Below, one piece after another: positions 27,922-37,508 of a stretch of 64,000 nucleotides of DNA (position 1 is the first letter of the stretch; each line of letters opens with the position of its first letter). The DNA is from JAPHSX01 sp041554195 (lineage in GTDB: Bacteria > Pseudomonadota > Gammaproteobacteria > Thiohalomonadales > Thiohalomonadaceae). Location: positions 251,089 through 315,088 of the forward strand of contig JBFFMJ010000004.1 in the NCBI GenBank assembly GCA_041554195.1, given 5' to 3'. A program made the translations under genes and the position numbers. Below the pieces are notes generated by a model. The model searched no databases. It saw nothing but the letters and a program-made list of their open reading frames with translations, and was not told where the DNA came from.

Positions 27922-29127
27922 TTAGTCGTCACCCACCCTGTAGCGTCCGTAGTACCACTTCATAATAAATGGCGGTAACAGGGTGGTGAGTGCGATCACG
28001 ATCACCATGCCGGCATAAATCTCATTGCTGAATATGCCGCTTATTCTCCCCAGCTCGGCGAAGATGAGTCCGATCTCGCCTCGCGGGATCATCGCCAGGC
28101 CGATCACCCAGCGTTGTGGCCACGGTTCTTTTATAAAGAACGCGCCCATTAGTTTGCCGATGACTGCTGCGACTAACAGGGAGAGTGAGAAGAGCCAGAT
28201 AAAAGGTGAGCCCCAGTCGATCTCACGCAGGTTGAGTGAGAGCCCGACGAAGACAAAAAAGATCGGGGTAAAGAGGTGGATGATGGGTTTCATCTGCTCT
28301 TCGATACGGTGTGCGAAGGGTTCATCTGCGTGCAGGGCGATACCGAGCGGCATAAAGAAACGCCTGGACAGGGCGAGACCGGCGGCAAAACCACCGAGCA
28401 GTTCCGGTGCCCCCAAGGTATGGGCCAGCCAGGCGAAGAACAGCACCAGTGAGACGATGGTGGTGGGGATCAGGCCGGGTATTTCGCTGACGGCATCGAA
28501 GCGCTTAATCAGCAGTGAGATCAGCTTGGCGGCAATGGGGGCCAGTACAAAAAATGCGCTTACGAAGATCAGCACCTTGCCGGCGTTGACCAGGCTTACC
28601 CCGCCACCGATGGAAAACTCATAGAGCAGGGCCAGCAGTATTACGCCCAGCACATCGTCGAGCACGGCGGCACCCAGCACGATCTGCCCCTCGGCGGAGT
28701 GCTGCCGTTTTAGATCAGCGAGCACGCGCACGGTAATACCAATACTGGTGGCGGTCAGTGTGCCACCAATAAACAGTGACACCAGCAGGGGGAGTTCAAA
28801 CAGTCCGTAGGCGAGTGCGAAGCCGAGTACTAGTGGCAGGATAAAACCGATGATGGCAACCAGCAGCGATTTTCCGCCGGTATGTACCAGCCGCTTGAGG
28901 TCGGTTCCTAACCCCACCTCGAACAGCAGCAGGATAATGCCGATCTCTGCCATCAGCTTGATCGCCCCGAACGGCTCTATCCAGCCGAGTAAGCTTGGTC
29001 CCAGTACGATTCCTGCGAATAGCTCGCCGATCACCGAGGGTGCCTGCCAGCGCGTTGCCAGCTCGGCAAAGACTCGCGCCGTAAGCAGTATGATCAGCAG
29101 GTAGAGAAAAAAATCATGGGTTTCCAT
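27922..29127 (-). CDS. CPA2-family cation:proton antiporter
   Basis: 401 residues, about 12 TM segments, no C-terminal TrkA-N domain. The ion-binding carboxylates appear in LGAAVLDDVLGVILL, a DD motif as in electrogenic NapA-type Na+/H+ antiporters, and IPRGEIGLIFAE is the typical later motif. The start at ATG 29127 has AGGAG five bases upstream; a GTG six bases earlier overlaps that site. It lies 21 bp after nhaA on the same strand, so nhaR-nhaA-CPA2 is one sodium/pH operon. Confidence 0.88.
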   Translation of the reverse strand: METHDFFLYLLIILLTARVFAELATRWQAPSVIGELFAGIVLGPSLLGWIEPFGAIKLMAEIGIILLLFEVGLGTDLKRLVHTGGKSLLVAIIGFILPLVLGFALAYGLFELPLLVSLFIGGTLTATSIGITVRVLADLKRQHSAEGQIVLGAAVLDDVLGVILLALLYEFSIGGGVSLVNAGKVLIFVSAFFVLAPIAAKLISLLIKRFDAVSEIPGLIPTTIVSLVLFFAWLAHTLGAPELLGGFAAGLALSRRFFMPLGIALHADEPFAHRIEEQMKPIIHLFTPIFFVFVGLSLNLREIDWGSPFIWLFSLSLLVAAVIGKLMGAFFIKEPWPQRWVIGLAMIPRGEIGLIFAELGRISGIFSNEIYAGMVIVIALTTLLPPFIMKWYYGRYRVGDD

Positions 29128-29148
29128 TCTCACTCCTGAGTCTGGTAT

Positions 29149-30528
29149 TTACTCCACGGGTTTACTGACAAGGTAGAGCCAGATGAAACCGGCAACACCC
29201 GCCAAAACCGAGGCGGCAAGAATACCGGTCTTTGCCATCAGCAGATATTCGGGCTGTGCCGCAAAGCCCAGCTCGGCGACAAAGATGGACATGGTAAAGC
29301 CGATCCCCGCCAGCAGTGAGACACCGGCAATTTGTGTAAAGCGGGTCTCCTTGGGCAACACCGCTACACCTGATTTTAGCAGTAGCCAGCTCACCCCGGT
29401 GATGCCGATGAATTTACCCGCAACCAGTCCCAGCGATACGCCGAGCAATACGGGATGAGAGAGCATGGACCCCATCGAATCAAATGCCAGCGGGATGCCG
29501 GCATTGGCGAGGGCAAAGATCGGGATCACCATATAGGCGACCGGCATGTGCCACACATGTTCCAGCCGTTGTAGCGGGGCCTCGACGCTGTGTACCCCGT
29601 TTTCCAGCGTCTGCACCACGGCGCGCAATTTATCATTGGTCATGATGGTCTGGCCGGGCTGGTGGCTGGCATCGAAGCGTTGCATTAGCTCCTTAACGTG
29701 GGCACTGAAACGCTCGGGTTGGTAGCGGGGAATAGCTGGTATGGTTAATGCGCCGAGGATGCCGGCCAGCGTGGCGTGTACCCCGGAGAGTAGCAGGGCG
29801 TACCACAAAAATACCGCGACGATAAAATAGGGCAGGGTTTTGCGAATGCCGCTCATATTAAACGCCAGCAGCAGGGCGAGTAGTGCGGCGGCCACCACCA
29901 GCGGGGTCAGGGCAATGGTGTCGGTGTAGAAGATCGCAATCACCATAACCGCTCCCAGATCATCGACGATGGCCAGCGCCACCAGAAAGGTGATCAGAGC
30001 CTTGGGTACCCGGCCCGCCAGCAGTGCCAGGGCACCGATGGCGAAGGCGATATCGGTGGCCATCGGAATGCCCCAGCCGCGTGCGGCATCGCCTTCGGGA
30101 TTGATCGCGAAGTAGATCAGCGCGGGTACCACCATGCCGCCAATCGCCGCGCCGATGGGTAGCACCGCGTTGCGCAGATTGGCCAGTTCACCGACCAGTA
30201 TTTCGCGTTTTAATTCCAGCCCGATAACGAAAAAGAAGAAGGCCATCAGGCCGTCATTGACCCAGTGGTGCAGGCTCATCTCCAGCTTCCAGCTGCCGGC
30301 ACCGACACTGAGCTTGGTATGCATAATGTGGGCGTAGCTATCTGCCAGCGGCCCGTTAGCCAGGATCAGCGCCAGCACTGCCATAGTCATCAGCAGCAGT
30401 CCACTGGTGGTCTGGCGATGGATAAACTCCTCAAACGGGGTGAGGATTTTATCGAAGGTCTTTTCCCACGGGGCGTGAAAAATCCCTTTTTCCGTGGCGT
30501 CTGCGGAGGTCTCGTCCGGTCTGTTCAT
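29149..30528 (-). CDS. nhaA: Na+/H+ antiporter NhaA
   Basis: Inner-membrane electrogenic antiporter (2 H+ per Na+). The paired aspartates of the transport site are in FLVALAIVDDLGAVM; NDGLMAFFFFVIGLELKRE and ATDIAFAIGAL are conserved. At 459 residues it is longer than the E. coli protein (388), with an N-terminal extension of about 30 residues and an internal hydrophilic loop (about residues 260-310). Its ATG overlaps the nhaR stop by 4 bp (ATGA). Confidence 0.95.
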   Translation of the reverse strand: MNRPDETSADATEKGIFHAPWEKTFDKILTPFEEFIHRQTTSGLLLMTMAVLALILANGPLADSYAHIMHTKLSVGAGSWKLEMSLHHWVNDGLMAFFFFVIGLELKREILVGELANLRNAVLPIGAAIGGMVVPALIYFAINPEGDAARGWGIPMATDIAFAIGALALLAGRVPKALITFLVALAIVDDLGAVMVIAIFYTDTIALTPLVVAAALLALLLAFNMSGIRKTLPYFIVAVFLWYALLLSGVHATLAGILGALTIPAIPRYQPERFSAHVKELMQRFDASHQPGQTIMTNDKLRAVVQTLENGVHSVEAPLQRLEHVWHMPVAYMVIPIFALANAGIPLAFDSMGSMLSHPVLLGVSLGLVAGKFIGITGVSWLLLKSGVAVLPKETRFTQIAGVSLLAGIGFTMSIFVAELGFAAQPEYLLMAKTGILAASVLAGVAGFIWLYLVSKPVE

Positions 30529-31463
30529 GATCTCTTCCTGCTTTTTTTACTGGCGGGTAACGTGGGGTCATTGCGAAATAACCACTCGCGGGCGGTCTCG
30601 GTGATCGCGACCACGGCGGGGTGGGAGATCTTGCGCTCGACCGAGATGGCATAGAACTGCTCTAGCACCTTATCGCTCTGGCCGATGGCCACCACCCCAT
30701 ACTGCCTCTCCACCTCGGCGGCGATGGGCGTGGGGGCGATAAAGACCCCGGCCCCGGCCTGGCCGAAGGTTTTCATCAGTGCGCTGTCATCAAACTCGCC
30801 GACGATACGCGGATGGATGTGCAGTTTGTCGAACCAGTCGAGGAGGCGGCTCTGCGTCACGGTCATATCGCCGGGGATCAACATCGGTGTGCCGTTAAGG
30901 CTCTGCGGAAACCCCTGGCGCAAGCCCTTCGCCTGTTTGGGTGTGGCAAAAAAGGTGACGCCGCACTCCCCCAGCTGGTGGTTAAAGCCGCGTACGTTTA
31001 CCCCCTGCGGGATGGGGCTGTCGGCGATCACCAGGTCAATGCGATGCAGCGCGAGGTCGACCAGCAGGCTGTCGATGCTGTTCTCGCGACAGATGATCCG
31101 TATCGGCTCGGGGAGTTGCAGTGCGGGGGCCAGCAGGCGATAGGCGATGGACTTGGGCACGGCGTCGGCCACTCCCACCTTGAATACCCGTGGTCGTCCG
31201 CTGGGGAGGTTGCGTACCACCTGCTCAAGCTCGCCACCGAGGGTAAAGATCTCGTCGGCATAGCCCAGGGTGAGTCGACCGGTCTCGGTCAATTCCAGAT
31301 TACGACCGACACGGTTAAACAGTGTCTCGCCCAGATTCTCCTCCAGCAGGCTCAGCTGCCCGCTAATGGTCTGGGGGGTAAGGTTCAGCCGTGCGCTGGC
31401 GCGGGCAATGCCGCCCTCTTTGGCGACTACCCAGAAATAGTGCAGATGTTTATAGTTAATCAT
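30525..31463 (-). CDS. nhaR: LysR-type activator NhaR
   Basis: 312 residues from ATG 31463; the longer in-frame extension lacks the family pattern. N-terminal winged HTH (INYKHLHYFWVVAKEGG, TPQTISGQLSLLEENLGE) and a LysR substrate domain with LIADSPIP. Sequence and position match NhaR, which activates nhaA in response to Na+. It is the first gene of the operon, unlike E. coli where nhaR follows nhaA. Confidence 0.92.
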   Translation of the reverse strand: MINYKHLHYFWVVAKEGGIARASARLNLTPQTISGQLSLLEENLGETLFNRVGRNLELTETGRLTLGYADEIFTLGGELEQVVRNLPSGRPRVFKVGVADAVPKSIAYRLLAPALQLPEPIRIICRENSIDSLLVDLALHRIDLVIADSPIPQGVNVRGFNHQLGECGVTFFATPKQAKGLRQGFPQSLNGTPMLIPGDMTVTQSRLLDWFDKLHIHPRIVGEFDDSALMKTFGQAGAGVFIAPTPIAAEVERQYGVVAIGQSDKVLEQFYAISVERKISHPAVVAITETAREWLFRNDPTLPASKKSRKRS

Positions 31464-31694
31464 GGGTTTATCATAGTTCGTTAAATACGAACAATAAAGT
31501 GATAATAATCGGGTTTTTCGTGGGAGGCTGGCGCCCAAACACCTTCTCTACTCAATAGCCAGGATGCCTGGGGCTGGTGATCTGGCGGTTAGCTTGTGCG
31601 GCGGTGGGTTCGCGCTATCCGCTCTAGTGAATCGTTAAGGATGAATATATAGTGGTAGGCTCTTCAATCAGTCTGACTTGCTTTGACTATCGGC

Positions 31695-34052
31695 ATGACA
31701 CAACCCTTCACCGCCCGTTTGCTGAATCGCCTGTGGAAGCGGCGCGGCTGGTGGCTGGCACTTTTTGTGTTGTTGTGCGGCTTCTGGTTCTCTCTGCCGA
31801 GTCCGCTCTTTAGTGTCAGCTACTCCTCCCTGTTGCAGACCCGTGAGGGTATTCTTCTCGGGGCGCGCATCGCCGAGGACGAGCAGTGGCGTTTTCCCGT
31901 CTCATCGTCGTTGCCCACGAAGTTTCAGCAGTGCCTGATCCATTACGAGGATAAGCGTTTTTTCAGCCATCCCGGCATTGATTCGCTGGCCTTTGCGCGG
32001 GCGATCTCCCTGAATCTCAAGCATGGTCGTATCGTTAGTGGTGGCAGTACCCTGACGATGCAGCTGCTGCGCCTGTCGCGGGGGAATCCTGAGCGTACCT
32101 ATGGTGAGAAGCTGACGGAGATGGTGCTGGCGTTGCGGCTGGAGCTTGCTTTCAGCAAGCAGGAGATCCTGGCGCTCTACGCGGCGCATGCGCCGTTTGG
32201 CGGTAATGTGGTGGGACTGGAGGCGGCGGCATGGCGCTACTACGGGCGAAGTCCGCAGGAACTTAGCTGGGCGGAGTCGTGCATGCTGGCGGTGCTGCCG
32301 AACAACCCGGCGCTGATCCATCCGGGGCGTAACCGTGATGCGCTGGAGAAAAAGCGCAACGCCCTGTTGTCGCGCCTGCATGAGGCAGGTGAGATCGCCC
32401 CTCTCGATTATCAACTGGCGTTACGCGAGCCGTTGCCGCAGCGCCCCTCGGCGATGCCGCGTCTCGCCCCGCACCTGTTAGAGACACTGGTAAAGCGTTA
32501 CGGCAATAGCCGTCGTTTTGTCACCACGCTCGATGCGAGTTTGCAGCAACGGGTGGCGACCATGGTGCAGCGGCGCGGCAGGGCCCTGCAGGCACAGCGC
32601 ATCGATAATGTGGCGGCGCTGGTGATCGACAACCGCAGCTTTGAGGTGCTGGCCTATGTGGGCAATGCCAACGCTACGCCGTCGGCGGAATCGGGTTACG
32701 CGATTGACCTGATTCAACGCCCGCGCAGCAGTGGCAGTATCCTAAAACCCTTCCTCTTCGCGGCGATGCTCGATGCGGGGGAGATCACCCCGTCGATGCT
32801 GGTGGCCGACCTGCCGACGCAATACGGCGGTTATATCCCGGAGAATTACGACAAAACCTATCGCGGCGCGGTGCCGGCCCGCGAGGCGCTAAGTCGTTCG
32901 CTGAATATCCCGGCGGTGCGCCTGCTGCGCCGCCACGGTATCCCCCGTTTTTACGATTACCTGCAACGGCTGGGGGTGAGTACGCTGTTCCGCCCGCCGG
33001 CTGAGTATGGCCTGTCGCTGATCCTCGGCGGGGCCGAGACCACGCTGTGGGAGATGGGGGCGGCCTATGCCAATCTGGCGGCACAGGTGCGGGCTGACAG
33101 GGCGTTTTATCAGGCCCCGCGCCTGCTGATTGATGAGGTGGCAGTGACACAACCGAAAAGCGCTATCTCCCCCGGTGCCGCCTGGCTTACGCAGCAGGCT
33201 CTGCTGGAGGTGAATCGCCCCGGCAGCGAGGGCTTTTGGAAGAACTTCAGCAGCACCCGGCGCATCGCCTGGAAGACTGGCACCAGTTACGGCCTGCGAG
33301 ACGCCTGGGCCATCGGTAGTAACGACGGTTACACGGTGGCGGTGTGGGCGGGCAATGCCAGCGGTGAGGGGGTACCGGGGCTGACCGGCAGCAGTGCCGC
33401 CGCGCCGCTACTGTTTGAGATCTTCGGCGCAGTGGGCGGGGAGTGGTTTACGCCGCCGCGCTGGCGCATGAAGCAGGTGGAGACCTGCAGCGATGATGGT
33501 TATCTGGCGCTGAACGGCTGTGCCAGCGAGCGCCAGTGGCTACCGGCCGATAGTCACTTTGAGCGGGTGAGCCCGCACCACCTGCAGGTACATCTGGACA
33601 AAAGTGGCGGCTGGCGAGTTCACAGCGGTTGTGAGCCGGTGGCCGAGATGCGCCACCGCAGCTGGTTTGTGTTGCCGCCGGGGCAGGCCCACTACTACCG
33701 CAAGCGTTTTCCCCAGTACCAGCCGCTGCCGCCGTTTCGCCCCGATTGCACCCGGCAGATGGCCGAGGGGAATCACCCCATCGAGCTGCTCTATCCGGCG
33801 GACAACACCCGCCTCTACGTGCCAGTGGATCTTGATGGTAAACCGAGCCGGGTGGTCTTCGAGGCGGTACATCGCGATGGCGAGGCGCAGCTGTTCTGGC
33901 ACCTCGATGATGAGTACATCGGCTCCACCCGCAACTTTCACCAGCAGGCGCTGCTACCGGCCCGTGGTATCCACACCCTGACCCTGGTCGATGCGCAGGG
34001 TAATCGTCTGCGCCGTCGCTTTGAGGTGCTGGGCAAGGGGAGTGAGGAGTAG
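31695..34052 (+). CDS. pbpC: Penicillin-binding protein 1C
   Basis: Bifunctional peptidoglycan glycosyltransferase/transpeptidase-like protein of about 785 residues (TTG at 31683 is an alternative start). Single TM helix near 18-38; GT51 domain with YEDKRFFSHPGID and GGSTLTMQLLR; transpeptidase motifs SGSILKPFLF (SxxK) and KTGTSYGLRDAWAIG (KTG); a C-terminal BiPBP_C domain (YPADNTRLYVP). Partner of the alpha-2-macroglobulin encoded at 21981. The start lies about 230 bp from the divergent nhaR start. Confidence 0.94.
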   Translation: MTQPFTARLLNRLWKRRGWWLALFVLLCGFWFSLPSPLFSVSYSSLLQTREGILLGARIAEDEQWRFPVSSSLPTKFQQCLIHYEDKRFFSHPGIDSLAFARAISLNLKHGRIVSGGSTLTMQLLRLSRGNPERTYGEKLTEMVLALRLELAFSKQEILALYAAHAPFGGNVVGLEAAAWRYYGRSPQELSWAESCMLAVLPNNPALIHPGRNRDALEKKRNALLSRLHEAGEIAPLDYQLALREPLPQRPSAMPRLAPHLLETLVKRYGNSRRFVTTLDASLQQRVATMVQRRGRALQAQRIDNVAALVIDNRSFEVLAYVGNANATPSAESGYAIDLIQRPRSSGSILKPFLFAAMLDAGEITPSMLVADLPTQYGGYIPENYDKTYRGAVPAREALSRSLNIPAVRLLRRHGIPRFYDYLQRLGVSTLFRPPAEYGLSLILGGAETTLWEMGAAYANLAAQVRADRAFYQAPRLLIDEVAVTQPKSAISPGAAWLTQQALLEVNRPGSEGFWKNFSSTRRIAWKTGTSYGLRDAWAIGSNDGYTVAVWAGNASGEGVPGLTGSSAAAPLLFEIFGAVGGEWFTPPRWRMKQVETCSDDGYLALNGCASERQWLPADSHFERVSPHHLQVHLDKSGGWRVHSGCEPVAEMRHRSWFVLPPGQAHYYRKRFPQYQPLPPFRPDCTRQMAEGNHPIELLYPADNTRLYVPVDLDGKPSRVVFEAVHRDGEAQLFWHLDDEYIGSTRNFHQQALLPARGIHTLTLVDAQGNRLRRRFEVLGKGSEE

Positions 34053-34111
34053 TTGCCATCCCTTTAGACGGGTGTTACTGTCAGAAACTGGCACAAAGTG
34101 TTAACTTTGTG

Positions 34112-34190
34112 AAAACAATAAAAACAATAAAAACAATAAAAACAATAAAAACAATAAAAACAATAAAAACAATAAAAACAATAAAAACAA
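34112..34190. repeat. 9-bp tandem repeat AAAACAATA, 8 perfect copies plus a partial
   Basis: Eight perfect AAAACAATA units (34112-34183) and a truncated ninth (to 34190), ending 71 bp before the hemerythrin start. Because 9 is a multiple of 3, unit gain or loss keeps any frame open, but it changes the distance between upstream promoter elements and the gene. Confidence 0.95.
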
Positions 34191-34261
34191 AAATAAATAG
34201 ACCCGCTGAACGGAATTCTGCATTACCAAAAGGAGCTGGATGGTTTACTACAAGGGGAGTC

Positions 34262-34657
34262 ATGGCGCGTATCGAATGGCAGCAGGGCCTTGTCACGGGT
34301 ATCGATACTATCGATGCACAGCACAAGCAGATCATCACACTCATCAACCGTCTCGACGTTTCTGTCGATAAGCAGGATCGGGAGGAGGTGAGTGAGATCC
34401 TCAATGGTCTACACGACTATATTCACACCCACTTTGTCTACGAAGAGCAGCTGCTTGAAGAGTCGAACTATAAATTTACCGAATCACATATTCGGGGACA
34501 TCGTCGCTTTGCCGAACGACTCAATTCACTGACTCGACGCTTTGAGGCGGGGGGCTATGTCTCGCGTGAGCTGCTGAATTTTCTTGAGCGCTGGCTGATC
34601 GGCCATATCGCCCATGAAGATAAAAACTATGTGCCAACGGTTAGAACCATTACCTAG
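34262..34657 (+). CDS. Bacteriohemerythrin
   Basis: O2-binding di-iron protein of 131 residues. The start is ATG 34262, preceded by AAGGGGAGTC; the open frame extends upstream through the 9-bp repeat (reading Lys-Thr-Ile repeats) but that part is not credible coding. Iron ligands: GIDTIDAQHKQII, HDYIHTHFVYEEQLLE, ESHIRGHRRF and the terminal HIAHEDKNY. A single-domain form that likely delivers or senses oxygen. Monocistronic by position. Confidence 0.92.
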   Translation: MARIEWQQGLVTGIDTIDAQHKQIITLINRLDVSVDKQDREEVSEILNGLHDYIHTHFVYEEQLLEESNYKFTESHIRGHRRFAERLNSLTRRFEAGGYVSRELLNFLERWLIGHIAHEDKNYVPTVRTIT

Positions 34658-34780
34658 GGTGTGTGGTTTTGCAACAGCGGCAGTCAGCGTAGTGTCATGG
34701 TGTTAGCGCAGGGGTAATGTGCTCTAGTAGGGTCGGGATGTGACCGTTTACAATATGCTCCCGTAACCATTGAGCCCCCT

Positions 34781-35494
34781 ATGCAATTTTCTCCCCCCCT
34801 GCAACCCGCCACCCTGCTGCGTCGTTATAAACGTTTCCTTGCCGATGTGCGGCTGCCCGGTGGCGAGGAAATCACGGTACACACCCCCAACACCGGAGCG
34901 ATGAGCGGTTGCGCCGAGCCCGGCTCCACCGTCTTCCTGCGCGATACCGACAACCCCAAACGCAAGTACCGCTACAGCTGGGAGATGACCGAGAACAGCC
35001 AGGGGGTGATGGTGGGAGTGCACACCGGCATTACCAATCAGCTGGTGCGTGAGGCTATCGAAGGCGGTGTGGTGGCCGAGTTGCAGTCTTATGTTTCGAT
35101 TCGCCAGGAGGTGAAGTACGGCGAGGAGGGGAGCCGTATCGACCTGCTGCTGCAGGGGCATGCAGATGGCCGCGACTGTTATGTGGAGATCAAGAACGTC
35201 ACCACCTGTGATGAGGACGGGCTGGGCTACTTTCCCGATGCGGTAAGCAGCCGTGCCAGCAAACACCTGCGCGAACTGATGGGGGTGGTGGAGCGGGGCG
35301 GTCGCGGGGTGATCTTCTTCTGTGTGCAGCGCGGCGATGTACAGGGTGTGCGCCCCACCGATGAGATCGACCCTTTATACGGTGAGACCCTGCGCCGGGC
35401 GCTGGCCGCGGGGGTGGAGGCGCTGGCCTGCCGGGCCGTTGTCGGCCCCGATGGTGTCACGCTGGAAACCCCTGTACCGGTTATCTGCCCCTGA
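34781..35494 (+). CDS. sfsA: SfsA family DNA/RNA nuclease
   Basis: 237 residues, normal length. The N-terminal OB-like part (RRYKRFLADVRLPGG, VHTPNTGAMSGC) and the nuclease-like core SRIDLLLQG, CYVEIKNVT and FPDAVSSRASKHLREL (D, E-x-K) match SfsA. Historically linked to sugar fermentation stimulation. It is followed 28 bp later by lolC on the same strand. Confidence 0.95.
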   Translation: MQFSPPLQPATLLRRYKRFLADVRLPGGEEITVHTPNTGAMSGCAEPGSTVFLRDTDNPKRKYRYSWEMTENSQGVMVGVHTGITNQLVREAIEGGVVAELQSYVSIRQEVKYGEEGSRIDLLLQGHADGRDCYVEIKNVTTCDEDGLGYFPDAVSSRASKHLRELMGVVERGGRGVIFFCVQRGDVQGVRPTDEIDPLYGETLRRALAAGVEALACRAVVGPDGVTLETPVPVICP

Positions 35495-35522
35495 CTCACC
35501 ATTTATGGTTTAATGCTGCCCC

Positions 35523-36770
35523 ATGTATCGACCACTACAGCTATTCGTCGGCCTGCGCTATACCCGCGCCAAGCGCCGCAACCACTTTATCTCCTTTATC
35601 TCGCTCACCTCGATGCTCGGTATCGCCCTGGGGGTAACGGCGCTCATCACCGTGCTCTCGGTGATGAACGGCTTCGAGAACGAGCTGCGCCAGCGCATTC
35701 TGGGGATGACCTCTCACGCCACCATTAGCGGTTATTCTGCACCGCTGGATAACTGGCACGAGCTCTCCGAGATCTCAGACCGGCATCCGCGGGTCATCGG
35801 TAGCGCCCCCTATATCCAGAAGGAGGGGATGCTAATTGCCGGCCAGCAGGTAAACGGCTCGCTGATCCGCGGTGTGCTGCCCGCCGAGGAGCCGAAAGTC
35901 TCTGAAGTGGCAAAGAAACTCATCAGCGGGGAGCTGGAGGGTCTGGTCGGCGGCAACTACAACATCATCCTCGGCATCGACCTGGCACGCATCCTCGGGG
36001 TGATGGTGGGCGATAAGGTGACGCTGGTCACCCCCACCGCCAACATCACCCCCGCCGGGGTGATGCCGCGCCTCAAGCGCTTTACCGTCAGCGGCATCTT
36101 CGAGGTGGGGATGTATGAGTACGACAGTGCCCTGGCGCTGATCCACCTGGACGATGCGCGCAAGCTGTTTCGCATGGGCGACGGGGTGACCGGGGTGCGC
36201 CTCAAGCTCGACGACCTGTTCCAGGCACCGACCGTGAGCCGCGAGCTGGCCGAGTCGATCCCCGGTATCTACCTGGTGCGCGACTGGACCAAAGAACACG
36301 CCAACTTCTTCCGTGCGATCAAGACCGAGAAGACAGTGATGTTTGTGATCCTGCTGCTGATCGTCGCGGTGGCCGCCTTTAATATTGTCTCCACCCTGGT
36401 GATGGTAGTTACCGACAAGACCACCGACATCGCCATCCTGCGCACCCTCGGTGCCACGCCGCGCTCAATTATGGGGATCTTCATGGTACAGGGCACGGTG
36501 ATAGGCCTGATCGGCACCGCGATGGGACTCATCGGCGGGGTCTCGCTGGCCCTCAATGTCGAGACCATCGTCCCGGCGCTGGAGAATCTGCTGGGCACCC
36601 AGTTTATGCCCGCCGATGTCTACTACATCAGCGACCTGCCCTCCGAGCTGCACTGGGACGATGTAATTAAGATCACCGCGGTCTCCTTCGGCATCAGCAT
36701 CCTCGCCACCCTCTATCCGGCCTGGCGCGCCTCGCGCACCCAACCGGCGGAGTCGCTGCGTTATGAATAA
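35523..36770 (+). CDS. lolC: Lipoprotein-releasing ABC transporter permease LolC/E
   Basis: 415 residues with one N-terminal TM (ISLTSMLGIALGVTALITVLSVMNGFENELR is the family N-terminus, quoted only in part by position 22-52), a large periplasmic domain and three C-terminal TM helices ending in the FtsX-type TLYPAWRASRTQPAESLRYE tail. It extracts mature lipoproteins from the inner membrane with LolD. No second permease (lolE) follows lolD, so this may work as a homodimer (LolF-like). Its last codons overlap lolD. Confidence 0.92.
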   Translation: MYRPLQLFVGLRYTRAKRRNHFISFISLTSMLGIALGVTALITVLSVMNGFENELRQRILGMTSHATISGYSAPLDNWHELSEISDRHPRVIGSAPYIQKEGMLIAGQQVNGSLIRGVLPAEEPKVSEVAKKLISGELEGLVGGNYNIILGIDLARILGVMVGDKVTLVTPTANITPAGVMPRLKRFTVSGIFEVGMYEYDSALALIHLDDARKLFRMGDGVTGVRLKLDDLFQAPTVSRELAESIPGIYLVRDWTKEHANFFRAIKTEKTVMFVILLLIVAVAAFNIVSTLVMVVTDKTTDIAILRTLGATPRSIMGIFMVQGTVIGLIGTAMGLIGGVSLALNVETIVPALENLLGTQFMPADVYYISDLPSELHWDDVIKITAVSFGISILATLYPAWRASRTQPAESLRYE

Positions 36771-37461
36771 CGAGAATGAGCAGATGAATAACGAAATCGT
36801 TATCCGCTGTAGCGGTCTGAACAAACGCTTTGAGCAGGGGCCGCTGTCGGTCGATGTACTCAAGGGGATCGACCTTGAGGTCAAGCGCAGCGAGCGCATC
36901 GCCATCGTCGGTGCCTCCGGCTCAGGCAAGAGCACCCTGCTGCACCTGCTGGGCGGGCTCGATACCCCGACCAGTGGCGATGTCGAGGTCACCGGGCAGT
37001 CGATGGCAAAACTGGGCGAGGCGGAGCGCGGGCGACTGCGCAACGCCGCACTCGGTTTTGTCTACCAGTTCCACCACCTGCTGCCGGAGTTCACCGCGCT
37101 GGAGAATGTAGCGATGCCGCTGCTGATCCGCGGCGACAGCGCCAAGCAGGCGCGTCAGCAGGCCGAGGTGATTCTGGGCAGGGTAGGGCTGGGTCATCGT
37201 GTGGCCCACAAGCCGGGTGAGCTCTCCGGCGGCGAGCGCCAGCGCGCCGCCATCGCCCGCGCCCTGGTGACTAAACCACGCTGTATCCTCGCCGACGAGC
37301 CCACCGGTAACCTCGACCATAAAACCGCCGAGCAGGTCTACGCATTAATGCTGGAGTTAAACGAAGAGCTGGGTACCAGCTTCATCGTCGTCACCCACGA
37401 CACTACTCTTGCCGAGCGCATGGATCGGGTGCTGCATATGGTGGATGGAGAGTTGGGGTAG
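36763..37461 (+). CDS. lolD: Lipoprotein-releasing ABC transporter ATPase LolD
   Basis: 232-residue ATPase: Walker A GASGSGKST, VYQFHHLLPEFTALENV (LolD-type Q-loop region), signature LSGGERQR, Walker B CILADEPTGNLD and switch VVTHD. Starts at ATG 36763 overlapping lolC by 8 bp; another in-frame ATG lies 21 bp later. After its stop the conserved cluster is interrupted by two AT-rich genes on the opposite strand. Confidence 0.95.
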   Translation: MNNENEQMNNEIVIRCSGLNKRFEQGPLSVDVLKGIDLEVKRSERIAIVGASGSGKSTLLHLLGGLDTPTSGDVEVTGQSMAKLGEAERGRLRNAALGFVYQFHHLLPEFTALENVAMPLLIRGDSAKQARQQAEVILGRVGLGHRVAHKPGELSGGERQRAAIARALVTKPRCILADEPTGNLDHKTAEQVYALMLELNEELGTSFIVVTHDTTLAERMDRVLHMVDGELG

Positions 37462-37508
37462 GGGGGAGCTTGTGGTGAATGGTGGTTTTTTTTGCGGGAC
37501 GGCTAGAT

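Noticed and set aside
34109..34261. N-terminal extension of the hemerythrin through the 9-bp repeat
   Set aside because: It would encode repeated Lys-Thr-Ile with no family counterpart, whereas ATG 34262 has a good RBS and gives the normal length.
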